Assembly: GCA_046349775.1 (NCBI GenBank)
Contig: JAXMBS010000004.1
Coordinates: 1 to 64,000 of the forward strand
DNA: 64,000 bases
Source of the DNA: JAEUIG01 sp046349775
Lineage (GTDB): Bacteria > Planctomycetota > Planctomycetia > Planctomycetales > Planctomycetaceae
Direction: 5' to 3'
Within the stretch, counting starts at the first letter, position 1, and the number at the start of each line of letters is the position of its first letter. The position numbers and the translations under genes were made by a program. Under the pieces are notes generated by a model. It ran no database searches, was not told where the DNA came from, and saw only the letters and a list, made by a program, of their open reading frames with translations. Shown here piece by piece: positions 8,054 through 18,013 of this stretch.

Positions 8054-9379
8054 TTACTTCGTAAACACCCCGCGCGCCAGCCTGAGCAACCCCAGCAGCG
8101 TCTCCTCCCCCTCCGCCTCGCGCACCGGCTTCTCGAAGCGTTCCGTGATCATCCGCCGCAGCACGGGGGCCGACTTCGTCAGGCCGCCGGAGAGGACCAG
8201 CGACGTCGCGACTCCTTTGGGATCCAGCCACTCGGCGCAGCGGGCGTAGTTCGCCGTCATATTGCGAAACGCCGCATAAAACAGGGCACCGGCATTCAGA
8301 TTCTCCGTTGTGATGCCGTCGATCCGCCCCCGGTCCCCCAGCGGACCCGCAAAGAACGTGAGATCGACGTCGAGACCCGTGTCCGGCACCGCGGCCACCT
8401 TGTCCATCAGGTGCTTCCACGGATCGCACAACGTCACTTCTGCTGCCGTCGCCAGTTCCGTCAGCAGGTCGAACAGTACATTCAGCGATCGCCCTGCCGG
8501 TAGATGCGTGACCGTGTTCAACCAGTCGCCAAAGAAGTACCGTCGCGATTGATAGCGCCCCGGCTGCCACTGCGACGTCCGTTGCGACACCTGCGACCCC
8601 GTCGAAATATTGAGCGACAGTTCCTCCGGTTCCAGACCCGCTCCGCAAAGTGCCGTCTGCTGATCGCCGTACGCTCCGAAAACCGGAAATTCGTGGCCGC
8701 CGATTTCGGCAATCACCTGGGGCTCGATCCGCTCGACAAGATCGGGCAGCGGCACCGATCCGAGTCCGAGGAGATCAAACGCACCGCGATGCCAGCCGCT
8801 CGTCGCCAGGTCGAGCATCCCGATCGCCTGCGTCACGTGCATTGTCGGCCGCGCACCGGTCCGCCCTCCGAGGCATCCGATCACATAGTCCGCCACGCTG
8901 ACCGGCATGCCGCGGCGCTCAAGCTGGTCATTCTGCGCGAGCCAGAACAACAGCGATGTTGTTGAGCCGGGCTGCAGCTCATTCCCCAGTGCTCGCAGCA
9001 CATCGTCACCCCACCGTGTACGCATCGCGTCCAGGCAGCTCGATTCTCCGTGCGGCAATGGCGCCCGCGTTCGCTGGTCGCGCCAGGACAGATAGTTGCC
9101 GAGCGCAGCGCCGCTCTCGTCAACGAGAACCGTTCCCCCCATTTGACCCGAAACATACAGCCCCACCGGCGCGGGGGCCTGCCGCAGCAGCTCGGAGATC
9201 ACCTCGCACGCGGCCGCTTCAATCTCTGTCGGAGCGACCTCAAACCATCCGGCCGGCAAGCCGTCGAGCGGTGACGGAAACGGCCGCGTCACCGGCGGTC
9301 CGACCGTGCCACAATCCAGATCGAGAATCGCCCCTTTGATCGAGGACGAACCAATATCGAGGCCGAGAGCGTACGGCAT
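8054..9379 (-). CDS. FGGY-family carbohydrate kinase
   Basis: I chose the ATG at 9379 because the protein then begins with MPYALGLDIGSSSIKG, the FGGY phosphate-1 motif; the frame is open 159 bases further upstream but those residues look non-coding. The 441-residue protein has the FGGY_N domain (SGQMGGTVLVDESG, SWRDQRT) at about 1-235 and FGGY_C from about 245, with FGAYGDQQTALCGAGL, SLNISTGSQVS and the C-terminal nucleotide motif LVLSGGLTKSAPVL. Such kinases phosphorylate sugars or polyols with ATP; the pattern is closest to my memory of sedoheptulokinase/xylulokinase-like members, but the substrate cannot be read from the sequence. It diverges from the globin gene across 131 bases. Confidence 0.88.
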   Translation of the reverse strand: MPYALGLDIGSSSIKGAILDLDCGTVGPPVTRPFPSPLDGLPAGWFEVAPTEIEAAACEVISELLRQAPAPVGLYVSGQMGGTVLVDESGAALGNYLSWRDQRTRAPLPHGESSCLDAMRTRWGDDVLRALGNELQPGSTTSLLFWLAQNDQLERRGMPVSVADYVIGCLGGRTGARPTMHVTQAIGMLDLATSGWHRGAFDLLGLGSVPLPDLVERIEPQVIAEIGGHEFPVFGAYGDQQTALCGAGLEPEELSLNISTGSQVSQRTSQWQPGRYQSRRYFFGDWLNTVTHLPAGRSLNVLFDLLTELATAAEVTLCDPWKHLMDKVAAVPDTGLDVDLTFFAGPLGDRGRIDGITTENLNAGALFYAAFRNMTANYARCAEWLDPKGVATSLVLSGGLTKSAPVLRRMITERFEKPVREAEGEETLLGLLRLARGVFTK

Positions 9380-9510
9380 TCGGGAACTACGGAATACTCG
9401 GGAAGAGCGGAATTGGCATGGTTGCAACGTGGGCGCCGGTGATGGACGATTGGAGCACAAGTTGCAGCGCCGCTGCAATTCCATAACAAATGCAAGATCG
9501 TTGAGTCTCC

Positions 9511-9909
9511 ATGACGACGCCGGCGGAATCGAAGACACTCTACGAACGTCTCGGTGGCATTTTCGCGATTGCCACGGTGGTCGACGATTTTATCAATCGT
9601 GTCATGGCCGATCCGCGGCTCAACGCGAATCCCGCCGTTGACGAAGCCCACCACAAGGTTCCGCCGGCCGGCTTCAAGTACCTCGTCACCGAAATGGTCG
9701 GTATGGCGACCGGCGGCCCGCAGACCTACACCGGCCGGACCATGGCCGACTCCCACCGGCACCTCAACATCACGCCGCCGGAGTGGGACGCCTTCATGGA
9801 CGACTTCCGCCAGACGCTGGTCAAGTTCCAGGTCCCGGCGGCCGAGCAGGCGGAACTGAAGGCGATCGTCGAAAGCACCTACGCCGACATCGTTGTGGGC
9901 GGGCTTTGA
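9511..9909 (+). CDS. Group I truncated haemoglobin
   Basis: A 132-residue 2-over-2 globin, the usual length for TrHb1. It opens with TLYERLGGIFAIATVVDDF, matching helices A and B, and has YTGRTMADSHRHLNIT, in which His82 is the likely proximal haem ligand (F8), followed by the family's EWDAF motif and the H helix. The family binds O2 or NO in the cytoplasm, commonly in NO dioxygenation or oxygen sensing. The gene diverges from the FGGY kinase, so the 131-base spacer must hold both promoters, but I see no clear consensus there. A DUF6807 remnant follows directly. Confidence 0.92.
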   Translation: MTTPAESKTLYERLGGIFAIATVVDDFINRVMADPRLNANPAVDEAHHKVPPAGFKYLVTEMVGMATGGPQTYTGRTMADSHRHLNITPPEWDAFMDDFRQTLVKFQVPAAEQAELKAIVESTYADIVVGGL

Positions 9910-9922
9910 ACGAGTAGGGCGC

Positions 9923-10106
9923 GACGTCAGCATCGCGATCTGCGATCATCCGGCCAGTGTCAATCACCCGACCCATTGGCACGCCCGCGGCCTGTTCACC
10001 GCCAATCCACTCGGGAAGGGGGGGCCTCGAGAAAACTCGCAACGTCCCCGATGCCAAATCACTCGGTCTCACGCTCAAGCCCGGCCAGAAGGCGCACTTA
10101 AGGTAA
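9923..10106 (+). pseudogene. Remnant of a DUF6807 (PmoA-like) protein, C-terminal end only
   Basis: Directly after the globin stop, one frame reads HPTHWHARGLFTANPLG, which matches the C-terminal region of the DUF6807 'PmoA family' proteins common in planctomycetes. The frame then fails at a run of seven G (10018-10024). If one G is removed it continues as LTLKPGQKAHLR and a stop at 10104-10106, which is how these proteins usually end. Nothing upstream encodes the remaining two-thirds, so this is a truncated relic and not a gene with one error. The identification rests on a short stretch and my memory of the family. Confidence 0.5.
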
Positions 10107-10377
10107 CGCGTGATTATTGGTGACGGGATACTGACGGAGGAGGAAATGGAGCTGGACTACAGCGATTTTGGAAAGCGACAAAGATTCGACGCGGAGGCAC
10201 GAACGACATGGTGATATCAATCTCCCGAAGTCGGTTGTTCCGCGGCCACTCTCGCTCTGAGTGGCTCGATTCAGAGCAGTGCCGTTGTCGGGAGACGACA
10301 TCGAGCAGGTCTTTCGCGCGTTCGACTGCAGGTTGACGCAATCCTGCGTCCGAGCGTGAAGCGAGAGGATTGACCTT

Positions 10378-11869
10378 ATGCCCGCGTCACCCCGTCGGTC
10401 CTGGAAACTGTGGAGTCTGCTCGCTCTCGTGGCTCTTGTCGGTGGAGCGTATCTGGCGCGAGATCGGATTTTCTTCACTTTCATCTACCGAGGCACCAGG
10501 GCCGAATGGGAACTCAGCCAGATCCAATGGGAGTTTCGGCGACAATCGTTGTTGAGGACAGGAGTCGCGGCCGATACTGCGGAATTGTCGCGTCGGTGTG
10601 CCGAATTGGCAGAGTCAAGTCAGGGCACGAGCGCAGAGCTCGGGGCGCTGCTGTTGCTGGCGGGATACTGGCCGGAGACCGCGGCCGGGCAAAACGCGGC
10701 CGGTCGGATCGAAGCCCTGGCGCAAACGGCTGATTTGAAATTGTGGAGCGACGCGCTGCAGCGCGTGGATCTGCCAGCTCAGGAGGGCTTGCGGCCAATT
10801 GTCGTCCCTTTGATCCGGCAGGTTCGCGAACGATCGTCGCAAACCGGGGCGGCGCTCGTGGTGACCAAGTTGTGTCGCCTTGTCGCGCCCGATACGGATG
10901 TCGCGCAAGCGCCTGCCGAGTTTGCCGAACTCGCAGACCTGATTCGGGAGCACTACGCGGAAAGTCCGGAGATTGCGAACTTTTGCGAGCATCTCGGGAA
11001 CAGCAGCCCCACATGGGCACTGCCGTTTGAGCCGCATCTGCGTCGGATTCTGGCCGTGAATCAGGATCGCTTTGTGCGATGCAGCGCCAAGATCGCGCTG
11101 GCAGGACTCGTGCAGTCAACCGAGGCGATGCGCCAGCCCGAAGCAAAGGCGCTCTACGAGGAATTCCTGGCGGAGTTCTCCGGCGACGTCGACTATCACG
11201 CCGCAGGCATCGAACGGATGTACCGCGAGCAGGCGCGCGAACTGGAGGCGATCCGTTCGCACGGGCTGGGAAGCTCGCCCTCAGCCGTGGGGATGGGCAT
11301 CGACGGGCAGCCGATGTCGCTTGCGGATTATCGCGGCAAGGTGGTGCTGGTGTCCTTTTGGGGCGTGGTGCTCGCCGTGCATGAAGCTGCTCCCGTATGA
11401 GCGGCAGTTGGTCGAGCGGATGGATGCAGACGATTTCGCAATCGTGGGTGTGAACAGCGACTCGGATGCCGAGACGGCGTTGCAGGCATGCGGTGAGCTT
11501 CGAGTCACATGGCGATCCTTTCACAGCCAGGAAGAGGGCGAGTCGGATATCGCAGACCAATGGAAAGTCGTCGCGTACTCGACACTGTATCTGCTCGATC
11601 GTCAGGGGTTTGTCGCTCGACGCTGGATTAGCCGCTCACCGCCGGACACTCTGGAATCGGCCGTTGCAGCGCTCCATGACGTCAGACGCGAATCACCTGC
11701 CTGCCAGTTCGGCGACGGGCGCGGTAATCGGAACGGCCGCCAAATTCCAGGCAGCGTCAGGCTCTCTTGTCTCACTTGTCACTCGTCGCTTCCCCGCACG
11801 CCGCCAGCGCCTGATCACATAGGCGTTCCCCGCGTTCGAAATATAATGCTGCGTATGCCAACTTTGTGA
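10378..11869 (+). pseudogene. TlpA-like thioredoxin-fold membrane protein, frameshifted in the active site
   Basis: The first frame (10378-11400, 340 residues) starts after a GAGAGGA ribosome site and has an N-terminal membrane anchor (LWSLLALVALVGGAYLA), a long helical region and the start of a redoxin domain (LADYRGKVVLVSFWG). It breaks near 11365, inside the active site. Another frame resumes at once as AWCSPCMKLLPYERQLVERM and runs through IVGVNSDSDAETAL and STLYLLDRQGFVARRW. Together these form a TlpA/ResA-type thiol-disulfide protein with a WCSPC motif facing the periplasm. The resumed frame runs past the expected C-terminus into the 3' part of the opposite gene before reaching a stop at 11869, so another indel near 11690 is likely. 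Confidence 0.75.
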
Positions 11870-12914
11870 CGGCGTGAACCACCTCCCGCTCGCCCGCTGG
11901 TTCGCCTTGATCCACGCGATGCCCCGCCGGATTGCCGGATCGTCCGCGGAAACGCCGCGCCTGTCGCAGCACATACAGTGTGAATCCCGTCGCGTAACCA
12001 TCGCTCGCCAGCGACGACACCAACCCAGGTCTTGTCGCGCTACGCCACCAGGAACTCGCGGCCGTGCCCGTCGGCGGCGCGGTAGCCCGTCCGTCGGTCT
12101 GCCGCTGGGGATCGTCAGGATTCTCCATCAGGCTCGCCAGCGACCAGCCCCCATCCGCGCGCGCTTGCACTTCACGCAGTCGATCAATCGTCCCGCGGCA
12201 TCGAAGCCTAGAACCAGGTGTCCGCGACGTCCGGCCCAGATCAACATCCCCTGCTGATGCAGGCTGTAGAGCCGGATTCGCCGCCAGATATCGCCGGATG
12301 TTCTCCAGCCCGTGCCGCGCGGCATCGCTCGCCGCGTAATCATCGGGCGCTGCTCCAGCCGCCAGCGCCGCAGCACGGCGCCGCCAAAGTGTTCGTCGCT
12401 CTTGATCGGCGGCGTATCGCGGAATGGCCATTCCAGCTTCCATCGGCGCGCTGCAGCGTCCACATCGGTCCAGCTGCGTGCGCGTCGCAGGATGCAGCGT
12501 TCCGGTCGTTGCCCGATCATGGAACGCCAGTGCGGCCGCCGTCTGAATGATCACCGCCGAAATGCCGTCCTGCGGCAGTTCCGGTTCTCCTTCCAGCCGC
12601 TCGTTGACGATCCGCTCGAAAAACGCCCGCACCTCCGGCGGCTCCGGCGCGACGGATGACAACAGCGGTCGCGCCATCAGATACGGCGGCAGCGTGTGGC
12701 ACGCCGCACACTGATGTTCGCGCTGCCAGTGCAGGGCGGTGTTGTCGAGATTCTGTGCCGCCAGTTCGAGCGAGAACGCATCAGCGAACGGTTCGTCCGC
12801 CGCAATTGCGACAGGCTCCGTCGCACTCGCCAGCGTCAACGGGTCACCAGCAACGGCCGTTCGCGCCTGGCACAGCATCCAGACAGCAACGCAGACAATG
12901 ACCGCGGTCCGCAT
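11772..12914 (-). pseudogene. Exported squalene-cyclase-like protein with CxxCH haem motif, multiply frameshifted
   Basis: The N-terminal 150 residues read cleanly: a signal peptide (IVCVAVWMLCQARTAVAG), then CAACHTLPPYLMARP, a cytochrome-c-type CxxCH haem site, then helical repeats. Downstream the protein-like sequence jumps between frames: FRDTPPIKSDEHFGGA in one, APDDYAASDAARHGLENIRR in another, VQARADGGWSLASLMENPDD, and near the end RGIAWIKANQRASGRWF and SWHTQHYISNAGNAYV. These are QW-type repeats of the squalene/hopene-cyclase alpha-alpha toroid. At least four indels are needed to join them. A complete product would be a periplasmic haem-bearing toroid protein of unknown function, a class known in planctomycetes. 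Confidence 0.7.
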
Positions 12915-12995
12915 AACCTGTTCCTCTGGAGTTCACAGCAAGATGAACGTCCAGAGCGTACCGCACAGTCTCAGAGAACGCACCCACAATCACTT

Positions 12996-13076
12996 CGTTG
13001 TGCCCTTTGTGTCTTTGTGGTTTATCCCCGTCTTTCAATTCGCAGATCGAACCACAACGACACAACGGGCACGACG
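12996..13076. repeat. Dispersed hairpin repeat, copy 1
   Basis: A left arm at 12996-13022 and a right arm at 13050-13076 are reverse complements at 24 of 27 positions, separated by 27 unrelated bases. The right arm contains CCACAACGACACAACGGGCA. The same arms recur at 15816-15895 and 20463-20538, with a single arm at 63613-63638. This copy lies between two minus-strand genes. Confidence 0.8.
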
Positions 13077-13096
13077 TCAGGACGATCGCTCCGCGC

Positions 13097-13717
13097 TCAC
13101 TGCGTCGCGACGTTCGCTATGTCCTGCGTTGACTTCGCTGCGTCCTGCTTCGTCGTGGTGGGAGTCTGCTTCTCGTCGGCGGGCGCCTCTGTCTCCGCGT
13201 CCGCGGTCTTGATCCCGATCGTCAATGTGCCAGGCTCATCCTTCGTCGTCTCCTTCTTGGACTTCTCCACTTTGGCCGCCGCGACCTCGATGTTCGGCGC
13301 GACGAACCCGTCCGGTTTCGGTGCCAGCACCTTCACGGAACTGATCTGATCAACCGGCACCCACAGCACCGGCATTTCTTCGTGAGCGATCCCGGTGTTC
13401 TTGAACAGGCGACTGACATACGGCACTTTGGACGCGATCGGCACGCCCGTAGCACTCTTGCCGGCAGTCGTGCAGTTCGCCAGTGCCAGTCCCTCCGGAC
13501 TGGCTTTCAGCACCACGCCCGTCGTCGTTGCCCGGGTGTCGGCGCTCGCGTACCGGCGTTCGATTTCCACCCGGGCGCCTTCGGGCACCTGGCCCGTCCG
13601 CTCGGCGGAGAATTTCGGCAGCACGTCGTTTGTCACCACCGCACTCGGCGGGGAGTCAAACATCGTGCATCCGCTCAGAGCGACCAAGCCGAGAGCCAAC
13701 GAAATGAATCGCGCCAT
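13097..13717 (-). CDS. Predicted lipoprotein of unknown function
   Basis: A 206-residue protein with a lipoprotein signal (ISLALGLVALSGC, lipobox LSGC, Cys17), so it is probably anchored to a membrane facing the periplasm. The middle section is a compact beta-rich stretch (RVEIERRYASADTRATTTGV, then VPYVSRLFKNTGIA). The last 50 residues are a low-complexity tail rich in Lys, Glu, Thr and Ala. The VPYVSRLFKNTG segment recalls a motif in secretin C-domains, but the rest does not support a secretin. I cannot assign a family. Confidence 0.7.
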   Translation of the reverse strand: MARFISLALGLVALSGCTMFDSPPSAVVTNDVLPKFSAERTGQVPEGARVEIERRYASADTRATTTGVVLKASPEGLALANCTTAGKSATGVPIASKVPYVSRLFKNTGIAHEEMPVLWVPVDQISSVKVLAPKPDGFVAPNIEVAAAKVEKSKKETTKDEPGTLTIGIKTADAETEAPADEKQTPTTTKQDAAKSTQDIANVATQ

Positions 13718-13931
13718 GTGACCGCATCCTTGTGGTCGTTGGGGAAAGCAATGCCCGCAGTCCGGACGTGGCGGTGCGGAGAATAACCTCTGCCGCGAAT
13801 TTCTGCGGAGAGTATGTTCGAGCGGTAGCCACTAATAAGGCCTGCGATCGCCCGTAACTGGCAGATTCTGCTGGTGTTCCCGGCGACTGTAAACTTGCTG
13901 GGCTTCCCAGATTCTTCAAAGACCACACTCG

Positions 13932-14352
13932 TCACTGAATTCGGGACGGATCGACCCCGAAAAATCCCACCTGCACCCCGTGTCCCTGTAGAAACTTCGT
14001 CGCCCCCTGATTCACGATCAGCAGCGTAATCAAGGAGACACACGGGACGAACATCAGGACGGCGCAGACCACCGCCCGTCCGACGCCATGTAATTCCCTC
14101 GTCAGAAAGAAGACAGACGCGACCGCAATTGCAATGACGCCCAACATCAACAACAACAGTCCGGCCTGGCGCAGGCGGTGGCAACTGGCGCGATGACGTC
14201 GCAATGATGTACACCACGAGCTGGACGATCAGCGCGACGATGACGGTCCGCTGATACTTCGCGACGCGCCCGGAATTTCTCCTTCCCGGCACTTGCTGCA
14301 CTCCGTGGTCAGGCCGATTCTCGATGAATTCCAGGTCGGTGTCTTCACTCAT
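13932..14352 (-). pseudogene. Small membrane protein of a planctomycete family, frameshifted
   Basis: From the ATG at 14352 the protein begins MSEDTDLEFIEN and enters a first membrane helix (RTVIVALIVQLVVYIIATS). That frame then fails between about 14172 and 14200. The neighbouring frame continues with two more helices (LLLLMLGVIAIAVASVFFL and VCAVLMFVPCVSLITLLIVN) and ends QGATKFLQGHGVQVGFFGVD. Joined, it gives a three-helix protein of about 140 residues. I recall similar uncharacterised proteins with the same VPCVSLITLLxVNQxAT motif in planctomycetes. One indel would account for the break. Confidence 0.6.
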
Positions 14353-14497
14353 CGATCTGATCTCCACTCAAGTCAAAGCCAGATCTCGTTGGAACCGTGG
14401 TGCTGCGTTCCATATCTCGATGCGACGTCGCGTGATCCGTCGAATTCGCAGTTCTGCAACCCTTCGTTTCTTGCTGTTCGGGTTCTTCTGTCACACT

Positions 14498-15691
14498 TCA
14501 AACCAGCAGCTCCCGCTCCACATCGTTCGCCAATCGCACATCCACACGTCGCCATCGCATTCGCCGTCTCCTGACGCAATAACTCCAGCACGCTGCGCGC
14601 CCTGCTCGCCACCTGCTGCCAGCCCCCACGCCTGCGCCCCGCCCGATCAGCACCCCCGCGGCCAGCGCCAGCGCTTCAGCACGTCCGTCCGCGGCGGATC
14701 CCGCTGTCCATGAACACCTCCGCCTTGCCCCCACCGCTTCCACGACGCCCGGCAGCATCCGGATCGTCGACGGCATCCCGTCCAGCTTCCGTCCACCGTG
14801 ATTCGAAACAATGATCCCCTCGATTCCCAGTTCTACCGCCTTCCGCCCATCATCCGGCCGCAGCACCCCCTTAATCACTAGCGGCAGGTCGGTGAGGAAA
14901 GACCGGATCCACGCGAACACGTCCCACGTCATCGCCATGTCCCACGCCTGCAGGTTGAACGCCCACAGCTCCTCGTCTGTGAGGCTGCCGTTCACCTTGA
15001 ATCCGATGTCCTGCAGGTGCTTCTGCAACACATCGCGGCACTGTGTACTGGTTCCGGCGGTCGCAGTCTTTCCATTCACCGAGATCGACCGTCAGCACCA
15101 GCGCCTTGTAGCCGGCTTTTTCGACCCGTTCGATCACACGCTGCGCTACCTTTCGGTCGCGTGTCATGTAGAACTGGTACCACTTCGGCCCGGCGTCGCT
15201 TCAGCGATTTCCTCAATGCTGTGGTACGCACTGCTGCTGACCCCTTGCAGCGTCCCGGCCACATGTGCTGCGCGGGCGACCGCCAGCGCTTCGTCGTGAT
15301 GATACATCCTCAGCCCCGCCACCAGGGCCAGCATGATCGGCATGGAAATCTTCGTGCCGAGCACCGTCGTCGACAGGTCCGGCTGACCAACGCCGCGGGC
15401 AGGGGCACGATCCGAATCTGCTGCAGATCCCCCACATTCGCCCGCAGCGTGTGCCCGTCCCCCGACCCGTGAAAAATGTAGTCGTACGTCTCCGGCGCCA
15501 GCCTCGTGCGTGCAATCTTTCGATAGTCGTCGACCGTCACCGGGTTCTCCGGCGTCCTCCGGCGGCATTGCGGCCAATCCATCACCGGCCGGTTCGGCCA
15601 TTGGCACGTCTGCGGCCAGCGCATCTCATCCGGCGCGCCAGCTCAGCGAAGACGCCCCGGTCAGCATCTGTGCAAACTCGCGTCGATTCAT
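14498..15691 (-). pseudogene. FMN-dependent alpha-hydroxy-acid oxidase (lactate oxidase-like), multiply frameshifted
   Basis: The probable start is ATG 15691 (MNRREFAQMLTGAS, with an RRxF Tat-like motif). Coding sequence then moves between frames: YRKIARTRLAPETYDYIFHG (family start), GTKISMPIMLALVAGLRMYH, AHVAGTLQGVSSSAYHSIEE, LQAWDMAMTWDVFAWIRSFL, DLPLVIKGVLRPDDGRKAVE (with the FMN-contacting Lys) and GIIVSNHGGRKLDGMPSTI (the signature SNHGGRxLD, whose His is the catalytic base). The C-terminus ends near 14498. The enzyme would oxidise a 2-hydroxy acid with FMN. At least four indels separate the pieces, yet every catalytic segment is preserved, which argues for errors or very recent damage. 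Confidence 0.78.
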
Positions 15692-15815
15692 GCGGGAGCG
15701 GTCAGAAATCAGCGGTTAGCGAAAAAACGTCGTCGCCACCGTGCACCCAAGCCGACGGCTCTGCCGTCACTACGTGCAACCTACCGTGGTTGAGACCCGA
15801 ACGCACCCGTCTTTA

Positions 15816-15895
15816 CGTCGTGTCCGTCGTGCCGTTGTGGTTCAACCCTTATTCGCATGGAAAGGAATAACCACTACGACACAACGAGCACAACG
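15816..15895. repeat. Dispersed hairpin repeat, copy 2
   Basis: Arms at 15816-15842 and 15869-15895 form an imperfect inverted repeat of the same family as copy 1, with different sequence in the loop. It lies between divergent genes (hydroxyacid oxidase and esterase/SMP-30), so a purely terminator function does not explain this copy. Confidence 0.78.
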
Positions 15896-16168
15896 CAAAG
15901 TGAAATTCCTTTTCTGACGCTGATTGCTGATAGCTCGCGACGATTGCTTCTCGCTCGCCGTGCCGCAAGATGTCTTTGCCACGCGTCCGCTCACCCCTCA
16001 GGAACCTTCCGATGCTGCGCGCTCGCTTGTCTCGTGCTGGACTCTCCAAATCGTCGCTGCCGCGACTTGGGAGGGCGACGCTCCTGCGGAGCCGCGATCG
16101 AAGCGGGACATCAATTGTGCTTCGGCCCGGTACCAGGTTCGCCCTCGCTGGCGCTGGCTGTCGTGACT

Positions 16169-17856
16169 ATGTTCTCCATCGCCGCACTGCCAGGAAAAGT
16201 CCTACCTGAGCATCGGATTCGATCGCCCAGCCCGGCGTTCCGCAGGGAAAAATCGAAGGTCCCATTTCGTTCAAAAGCAACATCTTCCCCGGTACCGTCC
16301 GCGACTACTGGATCTACGTCCCCGCCCAGTACGACGCCAGCAAGCCGGCTGCTGTCTTCGTCGTCCAGGACGGGATTTCCCGCGCCAAGGACTGGAAGCT
16401 CCCCGCCGCCCTCGACAACCTCATCCACAAGCAGGACATCCCGGTTCAGATCGGCATCTTTGTCAGCCCCGGCGTCGTCCCGGCCGCCAATGAGAACGCC
16501 CTCGGCCGCTTCAATCGCAGCTTTGAGTACGACGGCCTCGGCGACAAGTACGCCCGGTTCCTCATCGAAGAACTCCTCCCCGAAGTCAGCAAATCGTACA
16601 AGCTCAGCGCCGACCCGAACGACCGTGCCATCGCCGGCGCCAGCTCGGGAGCGATCTGCGCGTTCAACGTCGCCTGGGAGCGTCCGGACCAGTTCCGCCG
16701 CGTCGTCAGCACGATCGGCACGTTCGTCTCGCTCCGTGGTGGCAACGACTTCCCCGCCCTGATCCGCAAGACCGAAAACAAGCCGCTGCGCGTCTTCCTC
16801 CAGGACGGCAAGAACGACCTCGACCTCTTCGGCGGCAGCTGGTGGGTCGCCAATCAGGACATGCTCGCGGCCTTCAACTACGCCGGCTACGAAGTCAACC
16901 ACGCGTGGGGCGAAGGGGGCCACAACGGCAAGCACTCCGCCGCCATCATGCCCGACATCCTCCGCTGGCTCTGGAAAGGGCACCCTGAACCGATCAAGCC
17001 CGGCCGCGCGAAGGAACGCCGCATCGAAGTCCTGCTGCCTGGTGAAGACTGGGAACTCGTCAGCGAAGGCCACAAGTTCACCGAAGGTCCGGCCGTCAAC
17101 AAGGACGGCGAAGTGTTCTTCACGGACGTCCCCGAAGGCAAAATCTTCCGCGTCGCCCTCGATGGCAAGGTGAGCGTGTTCGTCGACAACACTCCCGGCG
17201 TCAACGGCCTGATGTTCGGCCCCGACGGCAAGCTCTATTGCTGCTCAGGCACGAAGGAACAGATCGTCCGCTACGACGCGAGCGGCAAGGCCGAAGTCCT
17301 GATCGAACACGCCCCCTGCAATGACCTCGTCGTCCTCGCCAGCGGGAATGGGTACTACACGGATCCAACCAACCACAAAGTCTGGCGCTTCAGTCCCGAC
17401 GGTCAGCGCGCGGTCGTCGACGAGGGGATCGGGTTCCCCAACGGTGTGATCGTCACCCCCGATCAGACGCTGCTGACGGTTTCCGACACGTTTGGCCGGT
17501 ACTCGTATTCGTTCCAGATCCAGCCCGACGGCTCGCTTGCCTTCAAGCAACCCGACGGCCACCTGCATCGAACCGACGACAGCGGCGGGACCGGTGCGGA
17601 CGGCATGACGGTCGACACCGAAGGCCGTTACTACGTGACGACGACGCTCGGCGTGCAGGTGCTCGACCAGATGGGCCGCGTCCACTTCATCATCGCCAAG
17701 CCGCAGCCGGCCTGGCTGTCCAACGTCGTCTTCGGCGGCCCGGACCTCAATTACCTATACGCCACCTGCCAGGACAAGGTCTACCGCCGCAAACTCGCCG
17801 CGAAGGGCGCCATCCCCTGGCAGGCGCCGTTCAAGCCGACTGCGCCGCGGTTGTGA
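16169..17856 (+). CDS. Esterase (enterochelin-esterase-like) fused to SMP-30/gluconolactonase propeller
   Basis: One frame is continuous from 16210 to 17856 (about 548 residues). The first half is an alpha/beta-hydrolase of the Esterase_D/Fes type (GTVRDYWIYVPAQYD, the nucleophile elbow GASSGA, and HAWGEGGHNGKHS near the catalytic His). The second half, from about 17040, is an SMP-30/gluconolactonase propeller (HKFTEGPAVNKDGEVFFTDV, GFPNGVIVTPDQTLL, GTGADGMTVDTEGRYYVTT). The in-frame start is missing: a stop sits at 16207. The signal-peptide-like ALAVVTMFSIAALPG is in a second frame (ATG 16169) and a QEKSY piece in a third, so the N-terminus probably contains two indels. The product is likely exported and may act on a polysaccharide ester or lactone. 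Confidence 0.8.
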
Positions 17857-18013
17857 AGCGTACCGGTTGCTCGACCCAGCGGAAATCCGCGCGCCCTCGG
17901 CGTCACCGCGCCCTGTTCCCTGCATCCAAGCACTGGGAAACTGCCGGCTTGCGGTCGCCGCTCCAGGGAGCGGACAATCTCTCTGCCGGCCGTCGTCGTT
18001 GGAACGAACTCAC

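Noticed and set aside
6945..8648. A 567-residue minus-strand frame spanning the double-cyclase and kinase genes
   Set aside because: It crosses two real genes in the wrong frame and contains no conserved motif; it is an artefact of high GC.
13097..13717. The lipoprotein as a secretin
   Set aside because: The only similarity is the short VPYVSRLFKNTG stretch; length, lipobox and low-complexity tail do not fit.
15857..16762. A Ser/Pro/Thr-rich 301-residue plus-strand frame
   Set aside because: It is the out-of-frame reading of the esterase half, and its first residues come from the hairpin repeat.
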